The notes below the pieces were generated by a model. It was given only the letters and a program-made list of their open reading frames with translations, did no database searches and had not been told where the DNA came from. Positions 43,241 to 51,293 of a stretch of DNA of 52,489 nucleotides are shown in pieces. Source of the stretch: Treponema sp. (lineage in GTDB: Bacteria > Spirochaetota > Spirochaetia > Treponematales > Breznakiellaceae); the NCBI GenBank assembly GCA_009786715.1, contig WQRN01000002.1, positions 1-52,489 on the forward strand, read 5' to 3'. Each line of letters opens with the position of its first letter. The first letter of the stretch is position 1. The translations under genes were made by a program, and so were the position numbers.

Positions 43241-46134
43241 AAATTAAATATATCTTTTTTGTTATTCTCATTTTTCACATAACAGCAGGCATACAGGCGC
43301 AGAGCTTTAAACCTTTTGAAACATTCCGCGTAATAAAAACAGATTATTTTGATATTATTTTCCCGAAGGAATCAGAGCCGAGCGCAAGGCTTTTAGCGTT
43401 ATACGCGGATAGCCTTTATAGAGATGTAACTTCGATATTGGGCATTGAAGTGTCTTCCCGTATTTCAGTAACATTTACTCCTCACACAGACATGTTCAAC
43501 GGTTATTATTCGCACATGTCCTTTCCCCATATCATGTTATACGACACCCCCATGGACATAGAATGGACGGTTTACGAAAATAATTTAAAAGGTCTCTTTC
43601 TCCACGAACTGGTTCATGCTGTTACTATAAGCACAGGTAACCGGAATTATATTAATTTACAGAAAATATTCGGCACCTGGGCTTCGCCCGCGTATTTGAC
43701 AGCGCCTCTGTTTATGATAGAAGGAGCTACAGTCAGTTTTGAAAGCCTCACAGGTTTTGGAAGAGCCAACGATCCTTTAATAAAACAAAAATTAAGACAG
43801 GCGATTTACGAAGATAAATTCCTTACCCCCTTTCAGGTTTCAGGCGTTTATGATCTGCCGGATCAAATCGGAACTTATTACGAATACGGCGGACTTTTTT
43901 CGGCATGGCTTCAGAAAGAGTTCGGCATTGAAAAATACGGCGAACTCTGGAGAGCAATGGGAGATAATAAGGATATTTCATTTTCATTTTTTGTGTACCG
44001 CTCTGTTTTTTACAGCGCATTCGCAAAGGTATACGGCATCAATATAATGGACGCGTGGAACGCGTTTAAAGCGTCGCTGTCTTTAACCGGAATTGAGGAA
44101 AAACCGAATGAAGTATTGCCCGCCCGGTATCGTTTATCAAAAAAAAGAAATAATATTATCTCTAAAATAGCGGCCGGCAAAGACAATGTTTATATTCTTG
44201 ATTCAACGGAAAAGAAAATACGCGTTTTCAACTCACAGACAGAAAATGTAACCTCATTTAATACAAATTCTTTTTATTCATACGATTTAGACGTTTCTGA
44301 ATGCGGATCAAAACTGCTTGTTTCAGGATATAACGCGATAGGCGATATGTTTAAAGCCGCAGTCACGGAACACAACGCGGGATCGGGAAGAATAACAGGA
44401 AGATCAATTCGCGGGCTTTACAAGGCAAGATATTTCCGCGAAGGAGCTGTCGGCATAAAATCTGAACAGCATAATAACTGCATCGTATACATGGATTTTA
44501 AAGGCCATGAAGAAATAATTTTCAGAGGAAATGAAACATTGATGTTTTCAGGCCCACAGGTTCTGGATAACGATCGTATTGTATTTATCGCGGCTCAAAA
44601 CGGCATAAGAAAACTTATGCTTTACAATTACGAGACAGGTGAACTTTTCCGCGTGGAAAATTCCGCCGGCAATAATACATACTGGCATTATATGCGCGGC
44701 TTAGGCGTATTTGAAAACAAGCTGCTGTTCAGCTACAATTCAGATGACAGAATGTACAAACTGGCTTGCCTCGATTTTGATTCCATGCAGGCTGTTTTCA
44801 GCGAACGCGATTTTTCAGGCGGCGTTTTTAACCCCGTATCCGTTAATGGAAATATTTATTACAGCGGGAATTTATTTTCAGGAGACGAGTTTCTGCGTTT
44901 TCCTGAAACCGCGGATTTAATTTCCGGAACGCGCATTGATATTGCGCTTGTCAGCCAGCCGGCGGCGGACTTCGGTCTAACCGTAAAAAACAACATTGAT
45001 GAAACGCCATCTCCTATGTTAACCGAAAATAATTTATTAATGCCGTCAAAACCGTATTTAGGCATCAGTTATATGAATCCTTTTAAATTCTGGCTGCCGC
45101 TTCCTTTAATCCGCGCTAACGCAGCGGATACTGTATCTATTACTGTAGACGGCGGCGGTATTTTCTCGGTATTAATGGATCCGACAGACACAAATATGAT
45201 CATGTTTTTCGCCTACTATGACGTCCCTTACAAAATGCTCAGGTTGGAAAGTTTTTCATGGGAAAGCACTACCCCGGGAATTCCAGTTACATTGAATTTT
45301 TCAGATACGGCGGAAATTGATTTATTAAACTCTAATCCCTACCGCAGCACTCAATTGACTTTAAGCGCGAGTTTTATACACACACCCGCGCGTATTTCCT
45401 ACGGACTTTCTTTAGGCGGAGGTTATTCGCGGATTGCCCGCAATAAAAGCGGCAACAGCGAATTAAGCGCGTATAATTGGGATGAAACGGGAAGTATTTT
45501 TTTCTATTCGGCGGCATTTTCAATTTCAAACAGAGTGCGAAGGCAGCATGAATTATTCGGAACCGGTTTTTCTTTAAGCCTCAGAGCCATTAATATTGTT
45601 GATTCATTTAAACCGCGCTTCGAAGGATTATTTCGAATAAGCGCGGAAAAAAGAATTCCTTATTATCTGGCCCTTTACGGCGCGTATGACAAATCGCGCA
45701 TGAACTTGCAGGGCGAATCCTTTTATTACAGCGGTTCATTGTACAGTGATTTCGCGTCGGAAGAATATTTATATCCTTTAGGCGATATATTTGAATGGAT
45801 AGCGGGAGGTGAAATCGGAATAAACATATTCTCGCTTGAAATACAAAAAAATCTTTCGCATGTTTATTATAACAGACTGCGCGGTACGCTGTCGTTAAGA
45901 AACTTGCTGTACGACAGTCAGGGCGCTCTTAACGCCGAAGGAATAATAGCCGGCAAATTGCATTTAGCGCAGTCTTTGATCTTTAAACTCGGACTTGTTA
46001 CTTCCATGGTTCCCCTAACAATGTCGCCTATCTTCATTGAACCGTATATATGGGCAGCGTGGAAATTTTCAAATAATATATCCGGAAAAGATCGCGCATG
46101 GTCCTTTGGTTTTAATTTTAATTTACAGTTCTGA
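43237..46134 (+). CDS. Metallopeptidase - beta-propeller - outer-membrane barrel protein
   Basis: 965 residues with a signal peptide (FFVILIFHITAGIQAQ). Residues about 25-290 form a gluzincin-like peptidase domain: FLHELVHAVT zinc motif and a downstream glutamate in MIEGATVSFES. Residues about 300-600 have repeated TolB-like propeller blades (NVYILDSTEKKIRVFNS, DNDRIVFIAAQNGIRKLMLY, ENKLLFSYNSDDRMYKL). Residues from about 650 are amphipathic strands ending in phenylalanine (FNLQF), the usual end of outer-membrane barrels. I infer a protease anchored in the outer membrane. It overlaps the previous gene by four bases and has a GGAAG start signal. Confidence 0.78.
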   Translation: MKIKYIFFVILIFHITAGIQAQSFKPFETFRVIKTDYFDIIFPKESEPSARLLALYADSLYRDVTSILGIEVSSRISVTFTPHTDMFNGYYSHMSFPHIMLYDTPMDIEWTVYENNLKGLFLHELVHAVTISTGNRNYINLQKIFGTWASPAYLTAPLFMIEGATVSFESLTGFGRANDPLIKQKLRQAIYEDKFLTPFQVSGVYDLPDQIGTYYEYGGLFSAWLQKEFGIEKYGELWRAMGDNKDISFSFFVYRSVFYSAFAKVYGINIMDAWNAFKASLSLTGIEEKPNEVLPARYRLSKKRNNIISKIAAGKDNVYILDSTEKKIRVFNSQTENVTSFNTNSFYSYDLDVSECGSKLLVSGYNAIGDMFKAAVTEHNAGSGRITGRSIRGLYKARYFREGAVGIKSEQHNNCIVYMDFKGHEEIIFRGNETLMFSGPQVLDNDRIVFIAAQNGIRKLMLYNYETGELFRVENSAGNNTYWHYMRGLGVFENKLLFSYNSDDRMYKLACLDFDSMQAVFSERDFSGGVFNPVSVNGNIYYSGNLFSGDEFLRFPETADLISGTRIDIALVSQPAADFGLTVKNNIDETPSPMLTENNLLMPSKPYLGISYMNPFKFWLPLPLIRANAADTVSITVDGGGIFSVLMDPTDTNMIMFFAYYDVPYKMLRLESFSWESTTPGIPVTLNFSDTAEIDLLNSNPYRSTQLTLSASFIHTPARISYGLSLGGGYSRIARNKSGNSELSAYNWDETGSIFFYSAAFSISNRVRRQHELFGTGFSLSLRAINIVDSFKPRFEGLFRISAEKRIPYYLALYGAYDKSRMNLQGESFYYSGSLYSDFASEEYLYPLGDIFEWIAGGEIGINIFSLEIQKNLSHVYYNRLRGTLSLRNLLYDSQGALNAEGIIAGKLHLAQSLIFKLGLVTSMVPLTMSPIFIEPYIWAAWKFSNNISGKDRAWSFGFNFNLQF

Positions 46135-46138
46135 TTCG

Positions 46139-46172
46139 TGGACGCGTGAATAAAAATAATATATAATAATCC
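46139..46172 (+). promoter_or_regulatory. xthA promoter, possibly leaderless
   Basis: TGGACG (46139-46144), 17-bp spacer, TATAAT (46162-46167), five bases to the ATG. No Shine-Dalgarno. Confidence 0.5.
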
Positions 46173-46940
46173 ATGCGAATTATCTCCTGGAATGTGAACG
46201 GTATCCGCGCCGCGGAAAAAAAGGGGTTTTTTAACTGGCTTGCCGGAGAAGACCCCGACGTTATTTGCTTAAACGAAACAAAGGCCCATCCGGGCCAGCT
46301 ATCCCAGGACTTTATCAAGCCGGAAGGCACATCCTACTCTTCATTTTGGGCAAGCGCGAAAAAGAAAGGCTATTCCGGGGTGGCAATCTATTCAAAGGTT
46401 CAGCCTGAAAATGTCCGTTTTCTGGGAAAAGCCGAATTTGACGAAGAAGGGCGCGTTTTAGCCGCAGATTACAAAGATTTTACCTTAATAGCCGCTTATT
46501 TTCCGAATTCGCAGGATGAAGGAAAACGCCTTGCTTATAAACTGGCGTTTAACGACACGATGTTAAATTTCTGCTCTTCGATTGTAAAAAAGGGGAGGCA
46601 TTTTTTGCTGTGCGGCGATTACAATGTCGCGCATACTCCTATCGATCTCGCGCGTCCGAAGTCAAATGAAAAAAACGCCGGCTATCTTCCTGAAGAACGC
46701 GCCTGGATGGATAAGTTTCTTGCCGCGGGAAACATCGATACATTCCGCCATTTCCACGAGGGAGAAAAGGGTCATTACACATGGTGGTCGTACATGGGAC
46801 AGTCGCGCGCGAAAAATATCGGATGGAGAATCGATTACGCCTGTGTAGACAAAGGTTTTCTTCCTAGAGTAAAATCATCAATTATAAGACCTGAAGTTGA
46901 AGGCTCGGATCATTGCCCGGTGGAGATAGAATTAAAATAA
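46173..46940 (+). CDS. xthA: Exodeoxyribonuclease III / AP endonuclease
   Basis: 255 residues; incises DNA at abasic sites in base excision repair. Active-site motifs are ISWNVNGIRA (Asn), CLNETKAHP (metal-binding Glu), GDYNVAH (Asp/Asn), and the final GSDHCPV (Asp-His pair). WWSYMGQSRAKNIGWRIDY is the conserved DNA-binding loop. Length fits the ExoA/XthA family. The stop and the next start overlap as TAATG, so it heads an operon of rhomboid, phosphoribosyltransferase and rnhB. Confidence 0.94.
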   Translation: MRIISWNVNGIRAAEKKGFFNWLAGEDPDVICLNETKAHPGQLSQDFIKPEGTSYSSFWASAKKKGYSGVAIYSKVQPENVRFLGKAEFDEEGRVLAADYKDFTLIAAYFPNSQDEGKRLAYKLAFNDTMLNFCSSIVKKGRHFLLCGDYNVAHTPIDLARPKSNEKNAGYLPEERAWMDKFLAAGNIDTFRHFHEGEKGHYTWWSYMGQSRAKNIGWRIDYACVDKGFLPRVKSSIIRPEVEGSDHCPVEIELK

Positions 46941-47512
46941 TGAGAATAAAATACAACGCTCCCACAGTTTTATCTTTCGCTCTGTTATGCGCATTGATTC
47001 TATTTTTATCAAGAACATTTCTTCCGGGTCTTGTAGAAAACTGGTTTATGGTTCCGGGAAGAGACGCATTCCGCGCCGGTTTTTTTAATAACTGGATTTC
47101 GATACTTACTCATGTTATGGGTCATGCTCACTGGGGGCATTTAATAAACAATTTAACGCTGATACTTCTTATCGGCCCCATGCTGGAAGAAAGCTACGGC
47201 TCGGTTCCGCTTCTTTTAATGATGCTTGTAACGGCGCTCGCGACAGGGATATTAAATGTCCTTTTCTTTAAAAGTTATCTTTTGGGCGCGTCCGGAATTG
47301 TTTTTATGATGATTCTTTTATCGTCTTTTACAAATTTCTCAGCCGGGGAAATACCTCTAACATTTATACTGGTGTTGATTTTATATCTGGGCGTACAGTT
47401 TTTCAGCGGCTCGGAAGGTCCAGATAACATATCGCATTTCGCGCATATCATCGGCGGTTTATGCGGGAGTTTCTTCGGTTTCTTCCGTCCGCCAAGGAGA
47501 CAAAAACAATGA
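46940..47512 (+). CDS. Rhomboid family intramembrane serine protease
   Basis: 190 residues with about six membrane helices. HAHWGHLINNLTLILLIGP is the conserved first motif, the nucleophile is in LLGASGIVFMM (GxSG), and the catalytic His is in ISHFAHIIGGLCGSFFG. It cleaves membrane proteins within the bilayer. Start at 46940 is translationally coupled to xthA (TAATG); its stop overlaps the next start (ATGA). Confidence 0.9.
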   Translation: MRIKYNAPTVLSFALLCALILFLSRTFLPGLVENWFMVPGRDAFRAGFFNNWISILTHVMGHAHWGHLINNLTLILLIGPMLEESYGSVPLLLMMLVTALATGILNVLFFKSYLLGASGIVFMMILLSSFTNFSAGEIPLTFILVLILYLGVQFFSGSEGPDNISHFAHIIGGLCGSFFGFFRPPRRQKQ

Positions 47513-48114
47513 AAAAAGAATTTTTACAATTCGACGAGGTGCGCGACAACGCGATAAAACTCGCGCACAGAATTTACAGCGATGGATTTATTCCTGATGT
47601 AATTTACGTGTCTCTTCGCGGCGGCGCGTATCTTGGCAATATCATCAGCGAATATTTTAAAATTGTCCATAAGGGAGCGCACCCTGTATATTACGCGGCG
47701 GTAGTCGCCCGCTCTTACACAGACGTGGCAAAAGCCGATCAGGTTAAAGTGGACGGCTGGACATACTCGCCCGATTATCTCCGCGTTGGAGATAAAATTC
47801 TTTTAATAGACGATATTTTTGATTCCGGAAAAACGGTAAACCACCTGGCTCAAATAATTTTAGACAAGGGTATTCCGCGCAAAGATCTTATAATCGCGGT
47901 GCATGACTATAAATATTTTTACGATAAAAAGGAGCAGCTGCCCATTCATCCGGATTATTGGTGCAGAAAGCATGACGTATCAGTTAACGATGACCCTTAC
48001 TGGATCCATTACATGAGTCATGAACTTATGGGGCTTACCGAAAAAGAGCTGGAGAATAATTATTATTCGCGCGATCCAGAATTAAGAAAATCTATGCATA
48101 TAATTACGGATTAA
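47509..48114 (+). CDS. Phosphoribosyltransferase, probably purine-type
   Basis: 201 residues. The PRPP-binding motif ILLIDDIFDSGKT and the PPi loop VSLRGGAYLG identify a type I phosphoribosyltransferase. The flexible loop and hood (PDYWCRKHDVSVNDDPYWIHY) resemble xanthine/guanine or hypoxanthine phosphoribosyltransferases such as Gpt, so purine base salvage is the likely role. AAGGAGA lies nine bases before the ATG, which overlaps the rhomboid stop. Confidence 0.85.
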   Translation: MKKEFLQFDEVRDNAIKLAHRIYSDGFIPDVIYVSLRGGAYLGNIISEYFKIVHKGAHPVYYAAVVARSYTDVAKADQVKVDGWTYSPDYLRVGDKILLIDDIFDSGKTVNHLAQIILDKGIPRKDLIIAVHDYKYFYDKKEQLPIHPDYWCRKHDVSVNDDPYWIHYMSHELMGLTEKELENNYYSRDPELRKSMHIITD

Positions 48115-48118
48115 AGCG

Positions 48119-48694
48119 ATGATTTGCGGAATAGACGAAGCCGGACGCGGCCCTTTAGCGGGGCCTGTCTGCGCCGCTGCGGTTATCTTAAGCGATGATT
48201 TTCCTTTAAAAATTTTAAACGACTCAAAAAAATTATCGCCGTCCCGCCGGAACGAAGCGCGCTTTATCATTATGGAAAAAGCGCTCGTTTGGGGAATCGG
48301 ATGGGCAACGCACACGGAAATAGACAACATCAATATATTACAGGCAAGTCTTTTAGCAATGCAGCGCGCCTTTGAAGATATGATGATTAAAGCCGGTGAA
48401 AAAAAAATACTTTTATCAAATGAAAACATCAACGCAATTGTAGACGGTATATACATCCCAAAAATCCATGTCCCCGCCATAGCGCAGGTAAAGGCGGACG
48501 CAAAAGTCCCGGAAGTAATGGCGGCGTCAATTCTCGCAAAAACCGAACGTGATATTTACATGGACAAAATGGCGGAACTTTATCCGCAATACGGTTACGA
48601 CAAACATAAAGGTTACCCTACGATGGCGCACAGACAGGCTATTAAAAAACACGGGCCATCGCCGATACAGAGGCTGAGTTTTAAAGTGAAATGA
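48119..48694 (+). CDS. rnhB: Ribonuclease HII
   Basis: 191 residues; removes ribonucleotides misincorporated in DNA. GIDEAGRGPLAGPV contains the first two catalytic acidic residues, with LNDSKKLSP, then KADAKVPEVMAASILAKTER with the third Asp and substrate-binding Ser, and YGYDKHKGYPT. The start follows the phosphoribosyltransferase stop by four bases with no good Shine-Dalgarno, suggesting coupling. The gene ends an xthA-led operon that mixes base excision and ribonucleotide repair. Confidence 0.95.
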   Translation: MICGIDEAGRGPLAGPVCAAAVILSDDFPLKILNDSKKLSPSRRNEARFIIMEKALVWGIGWATHTEIDNINILQASLLAMQRAFEDMMIKAGEKKILLSNENINAIVDGIYIPKIHVPAIAQVKADAKVPEVMAASILAKTERDIYMDKMAELYPQYGYDKHKGYPTMAHRQAIKKHGPSPIQRLSFKVK

Positions 48695-48728
48695 TATTAG
48701 TACCCAGTAAAATTAAAAGGAATTATCC

Positions 48729-49301
48729 CTAAGTATTATCTCTCTTTTTAACCACTACCTTTTTTCCGCCTCTTCCGCCGTGATCGTTTCTGCGCTCTCT
48801 GTCTGTGTTCTTGCCGCGTTCCCCGCCGCGGGAACCGCGTTCGCCGCCGCCTCTTTCTGCGCGAAAACCGCGTCCGGCGCCGCCGCGCTCGCGTCTTTCA
48901 CCGCGTTCGCTTCTGTCTCTGCGTTCACCGCCGCGTTCATATCTTTCACCGCGTTCGCGTCTTTCTCCGCGTTCGCGGTTTTCTCCGCGTTCGTTTTTAC
49001 GGTTTCCGTCTTCGCGGTTTTCTTCGCGTCTTGCAGATCCTTTGCCGTGACTTCCTGAATGTTTCTTTTCGCGCACCGATTTTTCAAGCACTTTTAAAGA
49101 TTCATCAAAACCTTTTAAAAATTGCTGCAGGTCTTCTGCGAACAATATCACAGACTGGCGATCAAAACCGCCTGAATCGCGGTTTTTGCTTTCCACAATG
49201 TTGAGGTATAAATCGCCTGTGCGATTCTCTTTAACATTAAAAAAATATGTTCTGTTTGGTAAAATAACCTTATTTGAAAATATTTCGCCTCTAACTCCCA
49301 T
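48729..49301 (-). CDS. Pur-alpha-like (DUF3276/BpuR family) nucleic-acid-binding protein with RGG-type tail
   Basis: 190 residues. Residues 1-75 match the PUR domain found in Borrelia BpuR: MGVRGEIFSNKVILPNRTYF, then YLNIVESKNRDSGGFDRQSV and FAEDLQQFLKGF. Such domains bind single-stranded DNA and RNA. The remaining 110 residues are disordered and strongly repetitive in Arg, Gly and Glu (RGERRERGE, GGERRDRSERG, GRGGKK), like RGG tails of RNA-binding proteins. AGGAG lies seven bases before the ATG. Antisense frames here are shadows of the biased composition. Confidence 0.85.
   Translation of the reverse strand: MGVRGEIFSNKVILPNRTYFFNVKENRTGDLYLNIVESKNRDSGGFDRQSVILFAEDLQQFLKGFDESLKVLEKSVREKKHSGSHGKGSARREENREDGNRKNERGENRERGERRERGERYERGGERRDRSERGERRERGGAGRGFRAERGGGERGSRGGERGKNTDRERRNDHGGRGGKKVVVKKRDNT
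48760..49060 (-). repeat. Low-complexity Arg/Gly/Glu-coding repeats
   Basis: Imperfect tandem repeats with a CGCGG-rich core encode the RGG/ERG tail of the Pur-alpha-like protein. The repeat length varies in multiples of three. Confidence 0.65.
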
Positions 49302-49318
49302 AATTTGCTCCTTTTGCT

Positions 49319-51145
49319 TTACACATTACTGTCCGCTTCTGATATCATCTGTCTTTGCCAATCAAGCAGCTGTTTTTCAATTAAAGTATCGCTGCTTTGT
49401 ATATCTGCCATGATGCGGAAAACAGGTTCGGTAGCGGAACCCCTCATCCAAATATACGCTATTTCTTTTCCTTTGTCATCGGAAAAAAGAATTTTTAAAC
49501 CTCCCTTGCCGGCATCGCCGAAGCGGCTTATGCCCCGCTTTTCCGCGGTTCCGTTGCAGGCGATAGCTTCCCATTTAAAAATACCCAATTTATTTTTTAA
49601 TTCGCCTCTTTTTTCCTCCCACTGCCGGAGGAAAATGTCCTGATAACGGTTTTTCAATTCTGAATGATCCGCGGTTTTTATGCGCATAACCGCGTCTTTG
49701 TGATATACGGGAGTTGTTGTAAATTGCGGCAGACTCGCGATTATATCTGTCAGCGTAAAATCGTCTTTGTATTTTTCCGTCTGATTTGAATGTTTGCACC
49801 AAATTTCAAACAGACCGGGCTTTCCGTTTGCTGTGCGCACACAAAGCATTTTCGCGAGAGCTAAAACCGTATTAATCGGGTCGCGGACTGCCGACGGGTG
49901 GGTGATGTTTCCTCCCGCGGAACCTTCGCCCAAAATACGCACATTATAACCTTCTTCGCGCAATTTCTGGGCAAGCGAAACAACATTCGCCTCTCCCACT
50001 TCGGCGCGGAAAACGGAAACGCCGAAAGCGTCCGCAATTCTGTCTGTCCTCATCGATGTTGGATCGTTTACTGCTATAGCGGCTTTTGTTATTATCTTGC
50101 CGTTGCTGCCGTATTTAATTTCACCTGTCCAGACAAGATGTGAAAGCTCCGCGGCAACAGCCAGAGCAAAAACTTCCTGCGCTTCTAAAGCACGTGCGAA
50201 AGCGCGCGCTTTACCAATAGCTTCATCCCAAATAACAAGGTTTCCCCTGTCGCCGTCGCAATCCGGGACATATCCAAGAATAAAAGCGTCATCCTCTTTG
50301 TGCGCGTCTTCCAGCAGCTTTGCGCAAGGATTAAGCGATTCTCCCTCTGGTACAATCCGGTGAACAATCTGTCCGGGTTCATTATTAATGGATTTAAATT
50401 TAAAACCAAGCGCTGAAAAGAATTCATTGTCAATTGATACTGCGCGCGCCGAGCCGTTAAAATCGCAGACAATTCCAATTGGCTTTTTAACAAGACTGTC
50501 TTTCAGCGCGGAGGCGATTGAACCGCCGCTGCCCCACGCCGCTTCATTGCAAAAATCATAGTAGGCTTTTAAAGAACTGGCTTTCATCACCGGAACATTC
50601 TCATAATTCATCCGGCTCGCAGTTTCAATCTTTTTTAAATTTTCATCATTTTTTATAAATGTTTTGAATTTTTCGATTAGGAGGTTAGCTTCTTCAGAAG
50701 GCAGAACGCCGCCCGAGGTTAGTCCGAATTTGATTCCGTTATGGCCGATTGGGTTGTGACTTGCGGATATATAGATAAAACCCGCCGCCGGGTTTTTAAC
50801 GGTTCTTGCCCACGCCATGATTTCAGGCGCCGCAACAAAGCCCGCATAGCGCACTTCGCAGCCGCAGGCTGAAAGAACGGGCATCATCGCATCAATAACG
50901 GCTTTTCCGGTCGGACGTGTGTCGCAGCCAAGCAGTACAACCGCTTTTCCGGATTTTACCTTTGTTTTAAGATATTCCGCAAAAACATAAGCCGCGGCTC
51001 CGGCGATTATTGAGTGCGCTTTTGAGATTTCCACAGACGGGTTTTCTTCGTCTCCGCCCGCGCAGAAAACGGCGCGCCAGCCTGAAGCGGAAAGAATCAT
51101 ATTATCCAGAGCCGCGTTAATTTCGTTTTCTGAAAAGTCATTCAC
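49319..51145 (-). CDS. Second phosphohexomutase-family protein
   Basis: 608 residues. Superfamily motifs: GFIYISASHNPIGHNGIKFG with the phosphoserine, a DCDGDRGN metal loop, GEGSAGGN in place of the usual sugar-binding GEESGH, and RGSATEPVFRIM as the phosphate loop. The first two are intact, but the sugar loop lacks the EES acidic pair, so specificity may differ from the enzyme at 14.4 kb. It has inserts that lengthen domain 2. The ATG at 51145 has no Shine-Dalgarno. It follows the divergent AraC regulator by 148 bases. Confidence 0.85.
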   Translation of the reverse strand: MNDFSENEINAALDNMILSASGWRAVFCAGGDEENPSVEISKAHSIIAGAAAYVFAEYLKTKVKSGKAVVLLGCDTRPTGKAVIDAMMPVLSACGCEVRYAGFVAAPEIMAWARTVKNPAAGFIYISASHNPIGHNGIKFGLTSGGVLPSEEANLLIEKFKTFIKNDENLKKIETASRMNYENVPVMKASSLKAYYDFCNEAAWGSGGSIASALKDSLVKKPIGIVCDFNGSARAVSIDNEFFSALGFKFKSINNEPGQIVHRIVPEGESLNPCAKLLEDAHKEDDAFILGYVPDCDGDRGNLVIWDEAIGKARAFARALEAQEVFALAVAAELSHLVWTGEIKYGSNGKIITKAAIAVNDPTSMRTDRIADAFGVSVFRAEVGEANVVSLAQKLREEGYNVRILGEGSAGGNITHPSAVRDPINTVLALAKMLCVRTANGKPGLFEIWCKHSNQTEKYKDDFTLTDIIASLPQFTTTPVYHKDAVMRIKTADHSELKNRYQDIFLRQWEEKRGELKNKLGIFKWEAIACNGTAEKRGISRFGDAGKGGLKILFSDDKGKEIAYIWMRGSATEPVFRIMADIQSSDTLIEKQLLDWQRQMISEADSNV

Positions 51146-51293
51146 AAATATCAGTATAAACTCTTTTTTTTATTAATTCTATATGTTCAAAAAAAATTAA
51201 GAAACGGGGTATTTTTGTTAAAAAACATTTTTTCAAACAGGGTGTGTTCTGTTCCTCCGCGAATTCCTAGATTTAAACAGAGGAGAAAAAAAT

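Noticed and set aside
48755..49087. Three long alanine- or proline/arginine-rich ORFs over the RGG tail
   Set aside because: They arise from the biased composition of the repeat region; only the PUR-domain frame has a recognisable domain.
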